The notes under the pieces: generated by a model
Told to the model about the DNA's origin: nothing
Database searches by the model: none
Seen by the model: the letters and a program-made list of their open reading frames with translations, nothing else
Shown: positions 53,931 through 64,000 of the stretch, in pieces
How positions within the stretch are numbered: position 1 is the first letter of the stretch
How the letters are laid out: every line of letters begins with the position of its first letter
Translations under genes and position numbers: made by a program
NCBI GenBank assembly: GCA_947626315.1
Contig: CANQRQ010000001.1
Location: forward strand, 99,661 to 163,660
Origin: an uncultured Oscillospiraceae bacterium
GTDB lineage: Bacteria; Bacillota; Clostridia; Oscillospirales; Oscillospiraceae
Direction: 5' to 3'
DNA length: 64,000 bases

Positions 53931-55418
53931 ATGAACCGGCTCGGCTTTGACAACGAACAATACGTAAAGCTCCAGTCTCAGAGGATCCGGGACAGGATCT
54001 CCGCCTTTGGCGGCAAGCTGTATCTGGAGTTTGGCGGCAAGCTCTTTGACGACTATCACGCCTCCCGGGTGCTCCCCGGCTTCGCGCCGGACAGCAAGGT
54101 AAAAATGCTGATGGAGATGAAGGAGGACGCGGAGATCGTCATCGCCGTCTCGGCGGACGATATCGAGCGCAGCAAGCTCCGGGGGGATCTGGGCATCACC
54201 TATGACGAGGACTGCCTGCGGCTGATCGACGCCTTTCAGGGCATCGGTCTGTTTATCGGCAGCGTGGTGATCACCCACTACCGGGGCCAGGCCGTGGCTG
54301 AGCAGTTCCAGAAACGGCTGGAGAACCTGGGGGTCCGGGTCTACAGGCACTATATCATCCCTGACTACCCCTCCAACGTGCCTCTGATCGTCTCGGAGGA
54401 GGGCTTCGGCCGGAACGACTATATCGAGACCCAGCGGAGCCTTGTGGTGGTCACCGCCCCCGGCCCGGGCAGCGGCAAAATGGCCACCTGCCTCAGCCAG
54501 CTCTACCACGAGCACAAGCGGGGCGTCAACGCCGGCTACGCCAAGTTTGAGACCTTCCCCATCTGGAACCTGCCCTTAAAGCACCCGGTGAACCTGGCCT
54601 ATGAGGCCGCCACGGCGGACCTGGACGACGTGAATATGATCGACCCCTTTCATCTGGAGGCCTACGGGCAGACCACCGTCAACTACAACCGGGACGTGGA
54701 GATTTTCCCCGTGCTGGAGGCTATGTTCAAGCGCATCTACGGGGAGAGCCCCTACAAGAGCCCCACGGATATGGGCGTCAACATGGCGGGCTTCTGCATT
54801 ACCGACGACGAGGCCTGCCGGGACGCCTCCCGGCAGGAGATCCTCCGCCGCTATTACGCGGCGGCCTGCCGCTGCCGCCAGGGCCTGTCCGACCCGGAGG
54901 AGCTGCGGCGCATCGAGCTGCTGATGAACTCCATGGACATCGGCCCCAAGGACCGGCCTGTGGTGGCCGCCGCCCTCCAGCGGGCGGAGGAGACGGGGGC
55001 TCCCGCCGTGGCCATCCAGCTGCACGACGGGCGCATCATCACCGGCAAGACCAGCTCCCTGCTGGGGGCCTCCTCCGCCTGCCTGATGAACGCCCTGAAG
55101 GCCCTGGCCGGGATCGACAAGAAGCTTTTGCTGATCACCCCCAACATCATCCAGCCCATCCAGCATCTGAAAGTGGAGCATCTGGGCAACCGGAACCCCC
55201 GGCTGCACACGGACGAGCTGCTGATCGCCCTGTCCATCTGCGCGGTGACCAACCCCATGGCGGGCTACGCCATCGACCAGCTGGACAAGCTCCGGGGCTG
55301 CGAGGCCCACTCCTCGGTGATCCTCTCCCATGTGGACGAGGAGCTGTTCAAAAAGCTGGGGGTCAACATCTCCTTTGAGCCCCGGTATCAGGCCAAGAAG
55401 CTGTTTCATAAAAAATAA
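53931..55418 (+). CDS. DUF1846 (UPF0371) family protein
   Basis: 495 residues, full length for DUF1846, whose function is unknown although structures exist. Recognisable blocks: GFDNEQYVKLQSQRIRDRI at the N-terminus, EFGGKLFDDYHASRVLPGF, VTAPGPGSGKMATCLSQLYH (nucleotide-loop-like, near 180) and PTDMGVNMAGFCI. Start ATG 53931; a longer frame extends into the promoter. The ribosome site is weak (GGGGGG, 10 bp). Monocistronic or with the small zinc-ribbon gene 45 bp downstream. Confidence 0.93.
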   Translation: MNRLGFDNEQYVKLQSQRIRDRISAFGGKLYLEFGGKLFDDYHASRVLPGFAPDSKVKMLMEMKEDAEIVIAVSADDIERSKLRGDLGITYDEDCLRLIDAFQGIGLFIGSVVITHYRGQAVAEQFQKRLENLGVRVYRHYIIPDYPSNVPLIVSEEGFGRNDYIETQRSLVVVTAPGPGSGKMATCLSQLYHEHKRGVNAGYAKFETFPIWNLPLKHPVNLAYEAATADLDDVNMIDPFHLEAYGQTTVNYNRDVEIFPVLEAMFKRIYGESPYKSPTDMGVNMAGFCITDDEACRDASRQEILRRYYAAACRCRQGLSDPEELRRIELLMNSMDIGPKDRPVVAAALQRAEETGAPAVAIQLHDGRIITGKTSSLLGASSACLMNALKALAGIDKKLLLITPNIIQPIQHLKVEHLGNRNPRLHTDELLIALSICAVTNPMAGYAIDQLDKLRGCEAHSSVILSHVDEELFKKLGVNISFEPRYQAKKLFHKK

Positions 55419-55463
55419 GGGATGGCATGAGAGGAAAACGAATCTTTGAAAGGAGCGTCTGAA

Positions 55464-55652
55464 ATGAGAAGATGCCTTCGCTGCGGCGCGGAGATGGAGG
55501 AGGGCTTTGCCTATACCGGGGGCTACGGGAATGTGCTCCGCCGGAAAGGGCTCAGCGCGAAAGCCGTCGTGCCCCAGGCCGCGGTGTGCCCTGCCTGCGG
55601 GGAGATTTCTCTCTATGTGGACAGCGAGCAGCTGGACAAGCTGAAAAAGTAA
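55464..55652 (+). CDS. Small zinc-ribbon protein
   Basis: 62 residues with two CxxC knuckles (CLRCGAEM and CPACGEI) separated by about 34 residues, typical of small nucleic-acid-binding zinc ribbons. AAAGGAG 8 bp before ATG. Followed by a strong hairpin. Partner and role unknown. Confidence 0.75.
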   Translation: MRRCLRCGAEMEEGFAYTGGYGNVLRRKGLSAKAVVPQAAVCPACGEISLYVDSEQLDKLKK

Positions 55653-55674
55653 GGAAAAAAACCTCCGAAAAAAG

Positions 55675-55717
55675 AGCGTGTCAAGCTGAAGGCGCTTTGT
55701 CTTCAACTTGACACGCT
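55675..55717 (+). terminator. Hairpin terminator after the zinc-ribbon gene
   Basis: AGCGTGTCAAG (55675-55685) and CTTGACACGCT (55707-55717) enclose TGAAG/CTTCA; TTTAG follows. Confidence 0.7.
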
Positions 55718-55728
55718 TTAGCTGCTGC

Positions 55729-55760
55729 TTTTTTCAGAAGGGCACGTCCTTCTGAAAAAA
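55729..55760. repeat. Dispersed A/T-armed palindrome, copy 3
   Basis: TTTTTTCAGAAGG, loop GCA, CGTCCTTCTGAAAAAA. Nearly the same as 12941-12973. Confidence 0.6.
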
Positions 55761-55775
55761 ATCGCCGCCGCTCTC

Positions 55776-55804
55776 TTGACAAATCCGCGGCTGTAGGTTA
55801 TACT
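55776..55804 (+). promoter_or_regulatory. pyrG operon promoter
   Basis: TTGACA (55776-55781), 17 bp, TATACT (55799-55804). Confidence 0.88.
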
Positions 55805-55837
55805 TTTCCAGTAAAATAAATGAACATTTGTTTTTTC

Positions 55838-55899
55838 AAGCGTTCGCTGGTGTAAGGGGCCGAGTGCCCCCTTAAGGCATCGGAGAACGTTCTTTTTTT
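55838..55899 (+). terminator. Leader terminator (attenuator) upstream of pyrG
   Basis: Between promoter and pyrG, a long hairpin (AAGCGTTC with GAACGTT, inner AGGGGC/GCCCCCTT) is followed by TTTTTTT (55893-55899). This implies that transcription into pyrG is regulated by attenuation. The sensing element is not recognised. Confidence 0.75.
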
Positions 55900-55922
55900 G
55901 GACAGTGAAAGGACAAATGCTT

Positions 55923-57526
<1,604 letters not shown>

Positions 57527-57530
<4 letters not shown>

Positions 57531-58258
57531 GAGACTATCAGGCTGAATTTGAGGGCAGGACCGCCTTTATCCGGGACCTGCTGGCCGCCAGCGGCGCGGC
57601 CGGCATCGTCTTCGGCAACTCCGGCGGCAAGGACAGCGCCCTGGTGGGCATCCTGTGCAAGGCCGCCTGTGAAAACACCGTAGGGCTGATCATGCCCTGC
57701 GCCTCCAAACGCAACTACGGTCTGGACGCGGACGACGGCCGGGAGCTGGCGGAAAAATTTGGCATCGAGACCCGGCTGGTGGACCTGACCCCGGTGCGGC
57801 AGGCGGAGCTCCAGGCCCTGGAAGGGGTCACGGAGCTGACGGACCTGGCCCTGGCCAACATCGCCCCCCGCCTGCGCATGACCACCCTCTACGCGGTGGC
57901 CGCCGCGGAAAACCGCCTGGTGGCGGGCACCGGCAACCGGAGCGAGGCCTATATGGGCTACTTTACCAAGTGGGGCGACGGCGCCCACGACTTTAACCCC
58001 ATCGGGGACCTGACGGTGACGGAGATCTACGAATTCCTGGAATTTCTGGGCGCGCCCCGGTCGATCATAGAGAAGGCCCCCTCCGCCGGCCTGTTTGACG
58101 GGCAGACGGACGAGCAGGAGATGGGCGTCAGCTACCGGGCGATCGACGAGTACCTGCTCACCGGCCGGGCCAGCCCCGCCGACAAGGCCATCATCGAGCG
58201 CTACCACGCCCGCAGCGAGCATAAGCGCCGCCCCATCGCGGCGTATCACCAACCATAA
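57527..58258 (+). CDS. nadE: NAD+ synthase (ammonia-dependent type)
   Basis: Adenylates and aminates nicotinate adenine dinucleotide to NAD+. 243 residues, the single-domain form without the N-terminal nitrilase/glutaminase. PP-loop [13 protein letters not shown] near 28-40, then [39 protein letters not shown] and [10 protein letters not shown]. Its ATG overlaps the pyrG stop. Confidence 0.95.
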
Positions 58259-58283
58259 CAGACACAGAAACGGAGACGAAAGC

Positions 58284-59561
58284 ATGTTAACATCCATCGT
58301 TGGCACAAACTGGGGCGACGAGGGTAAGGGCCGCATGGTGGACCTGCTCAGCGAGAACTACGACGTGGTGGTCCGCTATCAGGGCGGCAACAACGCCGGG
58401 CATACGGTCATCAACGAGAAGGGCAAGTTCGTCATGAACCTGATGCCCTCCGGCATCCTGCGGGATGAGACCGTCAACGTCCTGGGTCCCGGCATTGTCA
58501 TTGATCTGGAGCACCTCTCCGGCGAGGCCCAGGCCCTCCGGGACGGCGGGATCACGATCAGCCCCGCCCATCTGAAGATCAGCGACCGGGCCACCATCTG
58601 CCTGCCCTACCACAAGCTGCTGGACGGCCTGGAGGAGGACCGGCTGGGGGACAAGAAGTTCGGCTCCACCCGCCGGGGCATCTCCCCCGTGTACGCGGAC
58701 AAGTACATGAAAAAGACCATCCGCATGGGCGACCTGCTCCACTGGGACACGCTGCCCGAGCGCTTGGCCGGGATCATCGAGTGGAAGAACCTGACGGTGG
58801 AAAAGGGCTACGGCCACGCCCCCGTGCTGCTGGAGGAGATCATGGCCTGGCTGGAGAAGTTCGGCAGGCCCTTCGCCCCCTACGTCTGCAACACCACCGA
58901 GTACCTGAGCGCCGCCATCGAGGCGGGCAAGTCCGTGCTCTTTGAGGCCCAGCTGGGGGCGCTGCGGGATGTGGACTTCGGCATCTATCCCTACACCTCC
59001 GCCTCCACCACCCTGGCCGCCTATGCCCCCATCGGCGCAGGCGTGCCCTTCGCCAGGCTGGACGAGAGCATCGGCATCATGAAGGCCTACTCCAGCTGCG
59101 TAGGGGAGGGCCCCTTCACCTGCGAGATGTTCGGCCCCCAGGCCGAGAAGCTGCGCCAGGCCGGCGGCGAATACGGCGCGGCCACGGGCCGGCCCCGGCG
59201 GGTGGGCGGCTTTGACGTGGTGGCCTCCCGTTACGGGGCCAAAATGCAGGGCTGCGACTATATCGCCCTGACCAAGCTGGACGTGCTGTCCTATCTGAAG
59301 GAGATCCCCGTCTGTGTGGCCTACGAGCTGGACGGGAAGCGGATCGACACCTTCCCCTCGGACATCGACGAGCTGAACGCCGCCAGGCCCGTGTACGAGA
59401 TGCGGCCAGGCTTCTGTTGCGACATCAGCGCCTGCCGGAAGCCGGAGGACCTGCCCCCCGCCGCCATGGATTACATCCGCTACATTGAGAAGGCCGTGGG
59501 CTGCCCCATCAAATACGTCTCCGTGGGCGCCGAGCGGGACGCCTATATCACCCTGTTTTAA
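58284..59561 (+). CDS. purA: Adenylosuccinate synthase
   Basis: GTP-dependent joining of IMP and aspartate, first step to AMP. 425 residues: [19 protein letters not shown] at the N-terminus, [10 protein letters not shown], and GPRR-like [10 protein letters not shown] near 310. Start ATG 58284 with CGGAGACG upstream. 25 bp after nadE. Confidence 0.97.
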   Translation: MLTSIVGTNWGDEGKGRMVDLLSENYDVVVRYQGGNNAGHTVINEKGKFVMNLMPSGILRDETVNVLGPGIVIDLEHLSGEAQALRDGGITISPAHLKISDRATICLPYHKLLDGLEEDRLGDKKFGSTRRGISPVYADKYMKKTIRMGDLLHWDTLPERLAGIIEWKNLTVEKGYGHAPVLLEEIMAWLEKFGRPFAPYVCNTTEYLSAAIEAGKSVLFEAQLGALRDVDFGIYPYTSASTTLAAYAPIGAGVPFARLDESIGIMKAYSSCVGEGPFTCEMFGPQAEKLRQAGGEYGAATGRPRRVGGFDVVASRYGAKMQGCDYIALTKLDVLSYLKEIPVCVAYELDGKRIDTFPSDIDELNAARPVYEMRPGFCCDISACRKPEDLPPAAMDYIRYIEKAVGCPIKYVSVGAERDAYITLF

Positions 59562-59577
59562 TGAGGCTGCAGGCTTT

Positions 59578-61113
59578 ATGAAGAGAGAAAAAATTCTGAT
59601 TCTGGATTTCGGCGGCCAGTATAACCAGCTGATCGCCCGCCGGGTACGGGAGCAGCAGGTCTACTGCGAGGTCAAGCCCTATGACCTGCCCCTGGAGGAG
59701 ATCCGCCGCTTTGACCCCATCGGCATCATCTTCACCGGCGGCCCCAACAGCGTGTACGCCGCCGGCTCTCCCCACCCGGACCCGGGGGTGTTCTCCCTGG
59801 GCCTGCCTATTCTGGGCATCTGCTACGGCTGCCAGCTCCTGGCCCAGGAGCTGGGGGGCCTGGTCACCGCCGCCCAGGCGGACTCCGCCCGGGAGTACGG
59901 CAAGACCCTCACCTTTTTTGACAGCGGCTGCAAGCTTTTCCAAGGCCTGCCGGAGGAGAGCGTCACCTGGATGAGCCACGGGGACTACATGGCCAAGGTG
60001 CCGGAGGGCTTTTCTCTCTGCGCCCGCTCGGAGGCCTGCCCCACCGTGGGCATCTGCGACGAGAGCCGGGGCTTTTACGGGGTGCAGTTCCACCCAGAGG
60101 TGAACCACACCCAGTACGGCAGCCAGATGCTGCGCAACTTCCTCTATGAGGTCTGCGGCGCCGCCGGCGGCTGGACCATGGCCGACTACAAGCAGGAGGC
60201 CATCGAGAACGTCCGGGCCAAAGTGGGCGGCGGCAAGGTGCTGCTGGCCCTCTCCGGCGGGGTGGACTCCTCCGTGGCCGCGGCGCTGCTGGCCGAGGCC
60301 GTGGGCAATCAGCTGACCTGCGTCTTTGTGGACCACGGCCTGATGCGCAAAAACGAGGGGGACGAGGTGGAGGCCGCCTTCGCCCCCTGGGATATCCATT
60401 TTGTCCGGGTCAACGCCCAGGACCGCTTCCTCAGCCGCCTGGCCGGCGTCACCGACCCGGAGCGGAAGCGGCATATCATCGGGGAGGAGTTCATCCGGGT
60501 CTTTGAGGCGGAGGCCAAAAAGATCGGCCAGGTGGATTTCCTGGTCCAGGGCACCATCTATCCGGACGTGATCGAGTCCGGCAAGGGGGACGCCGCGGTG
60601 ATCAAGAGCCACCACAATGTTGGCGGCCTGCCGGAGCATGTGGACTTCAAGGAGATCATCGAGCCTCTGCGGATGCTCTTTAAGGACGAGGTCCGGGCCC
60701 TGGGCCGGGAGCTGGGCCTGCCGGAGTATCTGGTGTCCCGTCAGCCCTTCCCCGGGCCGGGCCTGGGCATCCGCATCATCGGCGAGGTGACGGAGGAAAA
60801 GCTGGCGCTGCTGCGGGAGGCGGACGCGATCTTCCGGGAGGAGGTGGCCAAGGCCGGCTTCCCCATGGACCAGTATTTTGCCGCTCTGACCAACATGCGC
60901 TCCGTGGGCGTCATGGGGGACGGCCGCAGCTATGACTACGCGGTGGCCCTCCGGGGCGTCCTCACCAGCGATTTCATGACCGCCGACTGGGCCCGCATCC
61001 CCTACGAGCTGCTGGACCGGGTCTCCAACCGCATCGTCAACGAGGTCCGGGGCATCAACCGGGTGCTGTACGACATCACCTCCAAACCCCCCGCCACGGT
61101 GGAATTTGAGTGA
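59578..61113 (+). CDS. guaA: GMP synthase (glutamine-hydrolysing), full-length
   Basis: Aminates XMP to GMP. 511 residues with both halves: class-I glutaminase ([17 protein letters not shown], nucleophile Cys in [16 protein letters not shown]) and ATP-pyrophosphatase ([15 protein letters not shown]), then the dimerisation domain ([24 protein letters not shown]). Start ATG 59578, 16 bp after purA. Ends the nucleotide operon. Confidence 0.97.
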   Translation: MKREKILILDFGGQYNQLIARRVREQQVYCEVKPYDLPLEEIRRFDPIGIIFTGGPNSVYAAGSPHPDPGVFSLGLPILGICYGCQLLAQELGGLVTAAQADSAREYGKTLTFFDSGCKLFQGLPEESVTWMSHGDYMAKVPEGFSLCARSEACPTVGICDESRGFYGVQFHPEVNHTQYGSQMLRNFLYEVCGAAGGWTMADYKQEAIENVRAKVGGGKVLLALSGGVDSSVAAALLAEAVGNQLTCVFVDHGLMRKNEGDEVEAAFAPWDIHFVRVNAQDRFLSRLAGVTDPERKRHIIGEEFIRVFEAEAKKIGQVDFLVQGTIYPDVIESGKGDAAVIKSHHNVGGLPEHVDFKEIIEPLRMLFKDEVRALGRELGLPEYLVSRQPFPGPGLGIRIIGEVTEEKLALLREADAIFREEVAKAGFPMDQYFAALTNMRSVGVMGDGRSYDYAVALRGVLTSDFMTADWARIPYELLDRVSNRIVNEVRGINRVLYDITSKPPATVEFE

Positions 61114-61125
61114 CCTGCCAGCACG

Positions 61126-61155
61126 TCAAAAAGCCCGGACCTCCGGGCTTTTTGA
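61126..61155 (+). terminator. Terminator of the pyrG-guaA operon
   Basis: TCAAAAAGCCCGG (61126-61138), loop ACCT, CCGGGCTTTTTGA (61143-61155). Confidence 0.92.
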
Positions 61156-61208
61156 GATGTCGGGCGACATAGCGGCGGCAGTTTGATCCGATTGTGGGGT
61201 GGTTTAAA

Positions 61209-62150
61209 TTGGTCCACAACTATAAAAGATGTGTTATTTTCCTCTGCACAGTCCTGCTTCTGCCCTGGCTGCTTTTATTGCCTTCCTGTCAGATGGAAGC
61301 AAAGATTTCCGTAAATCCGCTCTTATACAAGGTGTCTGATGACAATTCATCTGTCTATGTTTTTGGATCGGTTCATGTGGGGAGAACGAGCATATATCCA
61401 TTACCGCCGGATATTATGAGCGTTTATGAAAAATGCGACACCGCGATGTTTGAGGTTGATTTGAGTACCTTACCGGATCAAAACGATGACTTCTCCATAG
61501 AAGAGACCGCAGCTCTCGCAGGGGTGGAGACGGTTGAACGAGCGGTTACGGCAATAAAAGAGGAATACCCGAATATGAGGCGCCGCGCTCAAAAACTATA
61601 TCCGGCTATTAACATGGAGAATATAGCGCAAGCTGGCTATCAAACCCTGCAAGGGCTGCTTTCTCTCGCAGCGTGTACAAAATCCCAACTAATGGCAGAA
61701 TGCGGCATAGATCAGATGTTTATAAGCTATGCCCTTGGAGACAAGAAAAACATCATTGGCGCTGAGAGCTGGGAAGAGCAGTATGCCCTGACATCCAACT
61801 TGCCGCCAGAGGCGTATAAGGCAACACTAAATGCGTATATTGCTGTTGAAGAGATGGCAAAAAGATTAAATGATGCGTTTGATATGTGGTGCAAAGGAGA
61901 CGCTGCCGGGATTGAACAAATGGAAGTATCCCCTTTGAAGCAAGCGAACGAAGATTCATGGCAGCACATACAGTATGTTAATTATCTCATCAGGAATAAA
62001 CATATGGCGGAGAAAGTGATCCAGCAATTGGAAAAGGATGAAACGACCTTTGCGGTGTTGGGTGTGGCGCACATTGTTGGAGAAGACGGAGTGATCACGC
62101 TGTTGAAGGAAATGGGTTATACGGCTGACTTAGTATCCTTCGCTCAATAA
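61209..62150 (+). CDS. TraB/GumN (TIKI-like) family lipoprotein
   Basis: 313 residues from TTG at 61209 (GGGGTGG 7 bp upstream; a GTG at 61194 lacks a site). The signal peptide ends LLPSC, a lipobox. TraB/GumN signatures are VYVFGSVHVGRTSIYP (first GxxH) and TFAVLGVAHIVGEDGV (second GxxH); relatives include metal-dependent TIKI proteases. Codons are clearly more AT-rich than in all flanking genes, suggesting recent transfer. Function in bacteria is poorly known. Confidence 0.87.
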   Translation: MVHNYKRCVIFLCTVLLLPWLLLLPSCQMEAKISVNPLLYKVSDDNSSVYVFGSVHVGRTSIYPLPPDIMSVYEKCDTAMFEVDLSTLPDQNDDFSIEETAALAGVETVERAVTAIKEEYPNMRRRAQKLYPAINMENIAQAGYQTLQGLLSLAACTKSQLMAECGIDQMFISYALGDKKNIIGAESWEEQYALTSNLPPEAYKATLNAYIAVEEMAKRLNDAFDMWCKGDAAGIEQMEVSPLKQANEDSWQHIQYVNYLIRNKHMAEKVIQQLEKDETTFAVLGVAHIVGEDGVITLLKEMGYTADLVSFAQ

Positions 62151-62165
62151 TCAGGAGAAAACAGA

Positions 62166-62846
62166 ATGATAGATATGGATATCACGCATTTTTATTTGGA
62201 ACAGGGCAGCGGGGAGCCGCTGGTGCTGCTCCACGGCAACGGGGAGGACAGCGGGACCTTCTCCCGGAATATCCCGGCTTTTGCCGAACACTTCCACGTC
62301 TACGCCCCGGATACCCGGGGCCACGGGCGGACGCCGCGGGGCTCCGCGCCTTTTACGATCCGCCAGTTCGCGGAGGATCTGCTGGCCTTTCTGGACGCCC
62401 ACGGCCTGGAAAAGATCCATCTGCTGGGCTTCTCTGACGGGGCCAATATCGCCATGATCTTTGCCCTGCGGCACCCGGAGCGGCTGGGCAAGCTGATCCT
62501 GGACGGCGGCAATCTGGACCCCTCCGGCGTCAAGCAGAGCGTTCAGCGCCCCATCGAGCTGGCCTACCGGCTCTGCGCCCGGGGCAGGAGCCCCCGGGCC
62601 AGGGCCAGGGCGGAGATGCTGGGCCTCATGGTCAACGACCCGGCCCTCTCTCCGGAAGAGCTGACGGCCATTCGGAGCGAGACTTTGGTCATGGCTGGTA
62701 CGAAGGACCTGATCAAACGGGAGCATACCGAGTGCATCGCCGCCCACATTCCCGGCGCGCGGCTGGTTTTTATCGAGGGGGATCATTTTATCGCGGGGAA
62801 AAACCCGGCGGCCTTCAACAGGGCGGTACTGGATTTTCTGCTGTAA
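62166..62846 (+). CDS. Alpha/beta hydrolase
   Basis: 226 residues. LVLLHGNGEDSGTFSRNI forms the oxyanion region, nucleophile Ser in GFSDGAN (near 95), Asp in MAGTKDLIK and His in EGDHFIAG complete the triad. YAPDTRGHGRTPRG is the typical strand-4 loop. Substrate unknown; related to small esterases and acyl-transferring hydrolases. GC-rich codons like the chromosome, unlike the TraB gene 15 bp upstream. Confidence 0.9.
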   Translation: MIDMDITHFYLEQGSGEPLVLLHGNGEDSGTFSRNIPAFAEHFHVYAPDTRGHGRTPRGSAPFTIRQFAEDLLAFLDAHGLEKIHLLGFSDGANIAMIFALRHPERLGKLILDGGNLDPSGVKQSVQRPIELAYRLCARGRSPRARARAEMLGLMVNDPALSPEELTAIRSETLVMAGTKDLIKREHTECIAAHIPGARLVFIEGDHFIAGKNPAAFNRAVLDFLL

Positions 62847-62946
62847 ACGGAGAGAGGCGGGACGTTTAAAATGTTCTTGCCTCTCCCTTCTTTTTATGAT
62901 ACCATGGGGCCACATTCGCGAAAGCGGCAAAAAACGGAGGGTTTCT

Positions 62947-63930
62947 ATGATCTACGACAGACGGCCGGAAAACATGGCGCGTATCGCCGCGCCGGAGCAG
63001 GCTCAGGCATTTATCGACGAACAGGTGGCGGCGCTTCGCGCCCAGATAGGGGACAGGAAGGTCCTGCTGGCGCTCTCCGGCGGAGTGGATTCCTCCGTAG
63101 TGGCGGCGCTGCTGATCCGGGCGGTGGGCAGGCAGCTCGTCTGCGTGCACGTCAACCACGGCCTGCTGCGCAAGGGCGAGCCGGAACAGGTGATCCGTGT
63201 TTTCCGGGATCAGATGAACGCGGATCTGATCTATGTGGACGCCACGGACCGCTTCCTGGACAAGCTGGCCGGAGTTACGGACCCGGAGCGGAAGCGGAAG
63301 ATCATCGGCGGCGAATTCATCCAGGTCTTTGCCGAAGAGGCAAGGAAGCTGGAAGGCATTGAATTTCTGGCCCAGGGCACCATCTGGCCGGACATTCTGG
63401 AGAGCGAGAAGGGGATCAAGGCCCATCACAACGCCGGCGGCCTGCCGGACGATCTGCAGTTCAAGCTGGTAGAGCCGGTGAAAATCCTCTTTAAGGATGA
63501 AGTCCGGGCAGTGGGCAGACAGCTGGGCCTGCCGGACAGCATGGTCGACCGCCAGCCCTTCCCCGGCCCCGGCCTGGGAGTCCGCTGCCCCGGCGCCATC
63601 ACCCGGGACCGGCTGGAGGCCGTCCGGGAGTCCGACGCCATTCTCCGGGAGGAGTTTGCCAGGGCCGGCCTGGAGGGCAAGGTCTGGCAGTATTTCACCG
63701 TGGTACCGGATTTCAAGTCCACCGGCATCCGGGACGGACAGCGGAGCTTTGACTGGCCGGTCATCATCCGGGCCGTCAACACCACCGACGCCATGAGCGC
63801 GACCGTGGAGGAGATCCCCTTCCCCCTCATGCACCGGCTGGTGGAGCGCATCACCCGGGAGGTGCCCGGCGTGAACCGGGTGCTCTATGACTTTACGCCC
63901 AAGCCCAGCGCAACCATCGAGTACGAATAA
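62947..63930 (+). CDS. GMP synthase ATP-pyrophosphatase subunit-like protein (no glutaminase domain)
   Basis: 327 residues: PP-loop [64 protein letters not shown] and the GuaA-type tail KPSATIEYE. The class-I glutaminase half is missing, as in archaeal two-subunit GMP synthases. A full guaA lies only 1.8 kb upstream. No separate glutaminase gene is near. It may be ammonia-dependent, pair with a glutaminase elsewhere, or act on another substrate. ATG 62947 with GGAGGG upstream. Confidence 0.92.
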   Translation: MIYDRRPENMARIAAPEQAQAFIDEQVAALRAQIGDRKVLLALSGGVDSSVVAALLIRAVGRQLVCVHVNHGLLRKGEPEQVIRVFRDQMNADLIYVDATDRFLDKLAGVTDPERKRKIIGGEFIQVFAEEARKLEGIEFLAQGTIWPDILESEKGIKAHHNAGGLPDDLQFKLVEPVKILFKDEVRAVGRQLGLPDSMVDRQPFPGPGLGVRCPGAITRDRLEAVRESDAILREEFARAGLEGKVWQYFTVVPDFKSTGIRDGQRSFDWPVIIRAVNTTDAMSATVEEIPFPLMHRLVERITREVPGVNRVLYDFTPKPSATIEYE

Positions 63931-64000
63931 GTTGAGAAGTCGTAAAAACCCAGTATTTATGCGGGTTTGCAGACTTTCGAGAGGTCTTTTGATAACAATT

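Noticed and set aside
63931..64000. Feature after the second guaA
   Set aside because: Seventy bases with no clear hairpin, promoter or gene start before the window ends.

Overview
The window reads as the chromosome of a GC-rich, anaerobic, probably gut-dwelling member of the Clostridia, most likely Oscillospiraceae (Oscillibacter / Dysosmobacter / Lawsonibacter type). The reasons are dense Firmicutes-style genes with AGGAGG ribosome sites, a dgt-dnaG-rpoD cluster, a YlmC/YmxH-type sporulation protein, THF and lysine riboswitches, a radical-type 2-hydroxyacyl-CoA dehydratase pair and anaerobic one-carbon folate genes. The genus assignment is inference. No phage, IS transposase or CRISPR array was seen.

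Layout. 1-6.6 kb: glucuronate catabolism operon (GH31 glycosidase, uxuA, uxuB, uxaC). 6.6-7.3 kb: HicAB toxin-antitoxin module whose toxin starts at ATT. 7.3-8.2 kb: hairpin-rich spacer and a five-tRNA operon on the minus strand (Gly-Arg-His-Gln-Lys). 8.4-15 kb: one-carbon folate genes (folT under a THF riboswitch, 5-FCL, folD, fchA, fhs) with a degenerate SleB-like lipoprotein and an SDR dehydrogenase resembling bile-acid HSDHs. 15-17.4 kb: rdgB, a CLC-F-like antiporter and a MITE-like inverted-repeat element. 17.4-22.3 kb: three tandem paralogous exported leucine-rich-repeat proteins in one operon. 22.4-28.7 kb: cysE, gluQ, a lysine riboswitch upstream of an AGCS symporter plus an amidohydrolase, and an IMPase. 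28.7-36.8 kb: ParB-like protein, ylmC, hflX (ATC start), a GNAT, yigZ, dgt, dnaG, rpoD. 37.2-38.9 kb: a sortase-type surface protein. 39-46.2 kb: a minus-strand operon of a large FAD/Fe-S oxidoreductase, HypA, two HGD-D subunits and a small membrane protein, next to a GntR regulator. 46.3-53.8 kb: membrane protein, then secA-pgeF-solute-binding protein-cdd-HTH operon (minus). 53.9-64 kb: DUF1846, zinc ribbon, pyrG-nadE-purA-guaA, TraB/GumN lipoprotein, alpha/beta hydrolase and a second, glutaminase-less guaA.

Working together. Uronate genes feed 2-keto-3-deoxygluconate metabolism. The folate genes form most of the formate-to-methylene-THF branch, with the importer sensing THF. The nucleotide operon groups the ATP-dependent aminations that make CTP, NAD, AMP and GMP. 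The strongest candidate for an undescribed system is the 39-45 kb redox operon: a 2-hydroxyacyl-CoA dehydratase-like pair with no ATP-dependent activator nearby, but with its own NAD(P)H/FAD/multi-[4Fe-4S] oxidoreductase and a HypA-type metallochaperone with no hydrogenase in sight. Second is the triple LRR operon. Non-canonical start codons (ATT in hicA, ATC in hflX) and a recurring family of palindromic intergenic hairpins are further unusual traits. All calls are by eye; no database search was run.
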